DNA of 13,021 nt from Acidilobaceae archaeon (GTDB lineage: Archaea; Thermoproteota; Thermoprotei_A; Sulfolobales; Acidilobaceae). Every line of letters begins with the position of its first letter. Position 1 is the stretch's first letter. The position numbers were made by a program, and so were the translations under genes. The notes below the pieces were generated by a model that was not told where the DNA came from, searched no databases, and was given only the letters and a program-made list of their open reading frames with translations. Below, in pieces: positions 12,397-13,021 of the stretch. The DNA lies in assembly GCA_027057815.1 (NCBI GenBank), contig JALURD010000111.1, positions 1 through 13,021 of the forward strand, in the 5' to 3' direction.

Positions 12397-12956
12397 TGGT
12401 GTCGGGCCCCCCGGGTGGGGGGAAGTCCACTTACGCAAAGCGCCTCGCAGAAGACCTGGGTCTCCGGTACTTCACGACGGGCTCCATTTTCAGGCAGATA
12501 GCCCGTGAAATGGGGGTCGACCTAGTCAAGTTAGGGGAAATAGCCGAGAAAGACCCCCGCATAGACCTGGAGATAGACCGGAGAGCCCTCGAGGAGGCAG
12601 CTAAGGGGGGAGTCGTAGTAGACAGTCATCTAGCTGGCTGGGCCTTGGCTTGGGTGGCCGATGTACTAATCTATGTGAAGGCCCCCGTGCCGGTGAGGAT
12701 AGCAAGGGTGTCGAAGAGGGACCGGGTCAGTGAGGCTGAGGCGATCGACGAGGTCCTGGCTAGGGAGTTGAGCCAGTGGAGGCGGTTCAAGGAGTTCTAC
12801 GGCTTCGACTCAACTGATTTATCAGTGTACCACTTGGTCGTTGACACGTCAGCCCTGGGCGTAGAGGAGGCATACAGGGTGATCAGGGAATTTGTAGTCG
12901 CGGCTTTGAGGGCTAGAGGGTACAGACTAGAAAACCAAGGGAGCGGAGAAGGGTAG
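12339..12956 (+). CDS. cmk: Cytidylate kinase
   Basis: It phosphorylates CMP and dCMP to the diphosphates using ATP. The P-loop GPPGGGKST is at 23-31 (numbered from the ATG), followed by GLRYFTTGSIFRQIAREMG, KLGEIAEKDPRIDLEIDRRALE near 64-85, VVDSHLAGW near 97-105 and the Arg-containing RVSKRDRVSEAEAIDEV, all typical of archaeal Cmk. Start choice is uncertain. ATG 12339 overlaps rpl34e by 58 bases and adds a 15-residue polar tail; GTG 12396, overlapping the L34e stop codon by one base (TAGTG), would start inside the first beta-strand and leave it short. I keep the ATG. Cmk after L34e is the conserved archaeal order, usually followed by L14e and cbf5, which are not here. Confidence 0.9.
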   Translation: MPSGAPQREHQSLRRGPVVVVSGPPGGGKSTYAKRLAEDLGLRYFTTGSIFRQIAREMGVDLVKLGEIAEKDPRIDLEIDRRALEEAAKGGVVVDSHLAGWALAWVADVLIYVKAPVPVRIARVSKRDRVSEAEAIDEVLARELSQWRRFKEFYGFDSTDLSVYHLVVDTSALGVEEAYRVIREFVVAALRARGYRLENQGSGEG

Positions 12957-12965
12957 GTGGCAGAG

Positions 12966-13021
12966 GTGGCCAGGGTCTACATTGAGACATATGGATGCGC
13001 GCTCTCCGAATTCGACTCAGC
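12966..13021 (+). CDS. MiaB/MtaB-type tRNA methylthiotransferase (first 18 codons only)
   Basis: Only the N-terminus is visible: VARVYIETYGCALSEFDS. The YIETYGCALSEFDS pattern is the hallmark of the methylthiotransferase N-terminal domain. The Cys at residue 11 is the first ligand of the auxiliary [4Fe-4S] cluster. The archaeal member of this family is normally the t6A-to-ms2t6A enzyme (MtaB/CDKAL1 type), so that is the likely product, but the radical SAM domain is outside the window. Start is GTG 12966 with AGGTGG five bases upstream, nine bases after the cmk stop; GTG 12957, in the same frame, is an alternative. Probably cotranscribed with cmk. Confidence 0.85.
   Translation, partial: MARVYIETYGCALSEFDS

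Noticed and set aside
1..13021. CRISPR arrays, insertion sequences, toxin-antitoxin or defence genes
   Set aside because: No regularly spaced direct repeats, transposase-like frames or defence-type domains were found; almost all sequence is accounted for by housekeeping genes.

Overview
The window is a gene-dense piece of archaeal chromosome, almost certainly from a hyperthermophilic crenarchaeote of the Desulfurococcales type. The evidence is eukaryote-like ribosomal proteins (L10e/uL16, L21e/eL21, L34e/eL34), the RNA polymerase subunit RpoF, archaeal Pus10, Dph2, AdkA and archaeal SecY. AGG arginine and ATA isoleucine codons are heavily used, GTG and TTG starts outnumber ATG, and promoters look like short TATA boxes. 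Genus cannot be fixed from the sequence alone. No mobile element, CRISPR array or phage gene was seen.

Left part (1-8054, minus strand, reading right to left): upp, pus10, rpl21e, rpoF, a DUF655 gene, ksgA/dim1, a HemK-like methyltransferase, a TrmJ-like SPOUT methyltransferase, a Trm14-like THUMP methyltransferase, rpl10e (uL16) and the 5' half of dph2, which runs off the left edge. Many neighbours overlap or nearly touch, as in a translationally coupled operon. Internal TATA-like boxes precede rpoF, DUF655 and rpl10e. The L21e-RpoF-DUF655-KsgA-HemK core is a classical archaeal gene order. The block combines ribosome, transcription, RNA modification and translation factor modification genes.

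Middle (8055-9342): a divergent promoter region, queC on the plus strand (preQ0 synthesis for archaeosine), and a tRNA-Leu(UAG) on the minus strand with encoded CCA and unusually complementary leader and trailer.

Right part (9343-13021, plus strand): secY, adkA, a DUF106 membrane protein (EMC3/YidC-superfamily relative), rpl34e, cmk, and the first codons of a MiaB/MtaB-type tRNA methylthiotransferase running off the right edge. secY-adk-DUF106-L34e-cmk is the conserved tail of the archaeal spc-type ribosomal operon, but the usual upstream L15 neighbour is replaced here by tRNA-Leu and queC.

The window is essentially housekeeping, and I see no convincing new multi-gene system. The points worth a second look are: the HemK-like gene has no sensible start codon downstream of ksgA; the tRNA-Leu precursor can bury its CCA end in a long helix; the palindrome GGGATCCC is strongly over-represented; and DUF655 appears to carry an internal insertion of about 80 residues.
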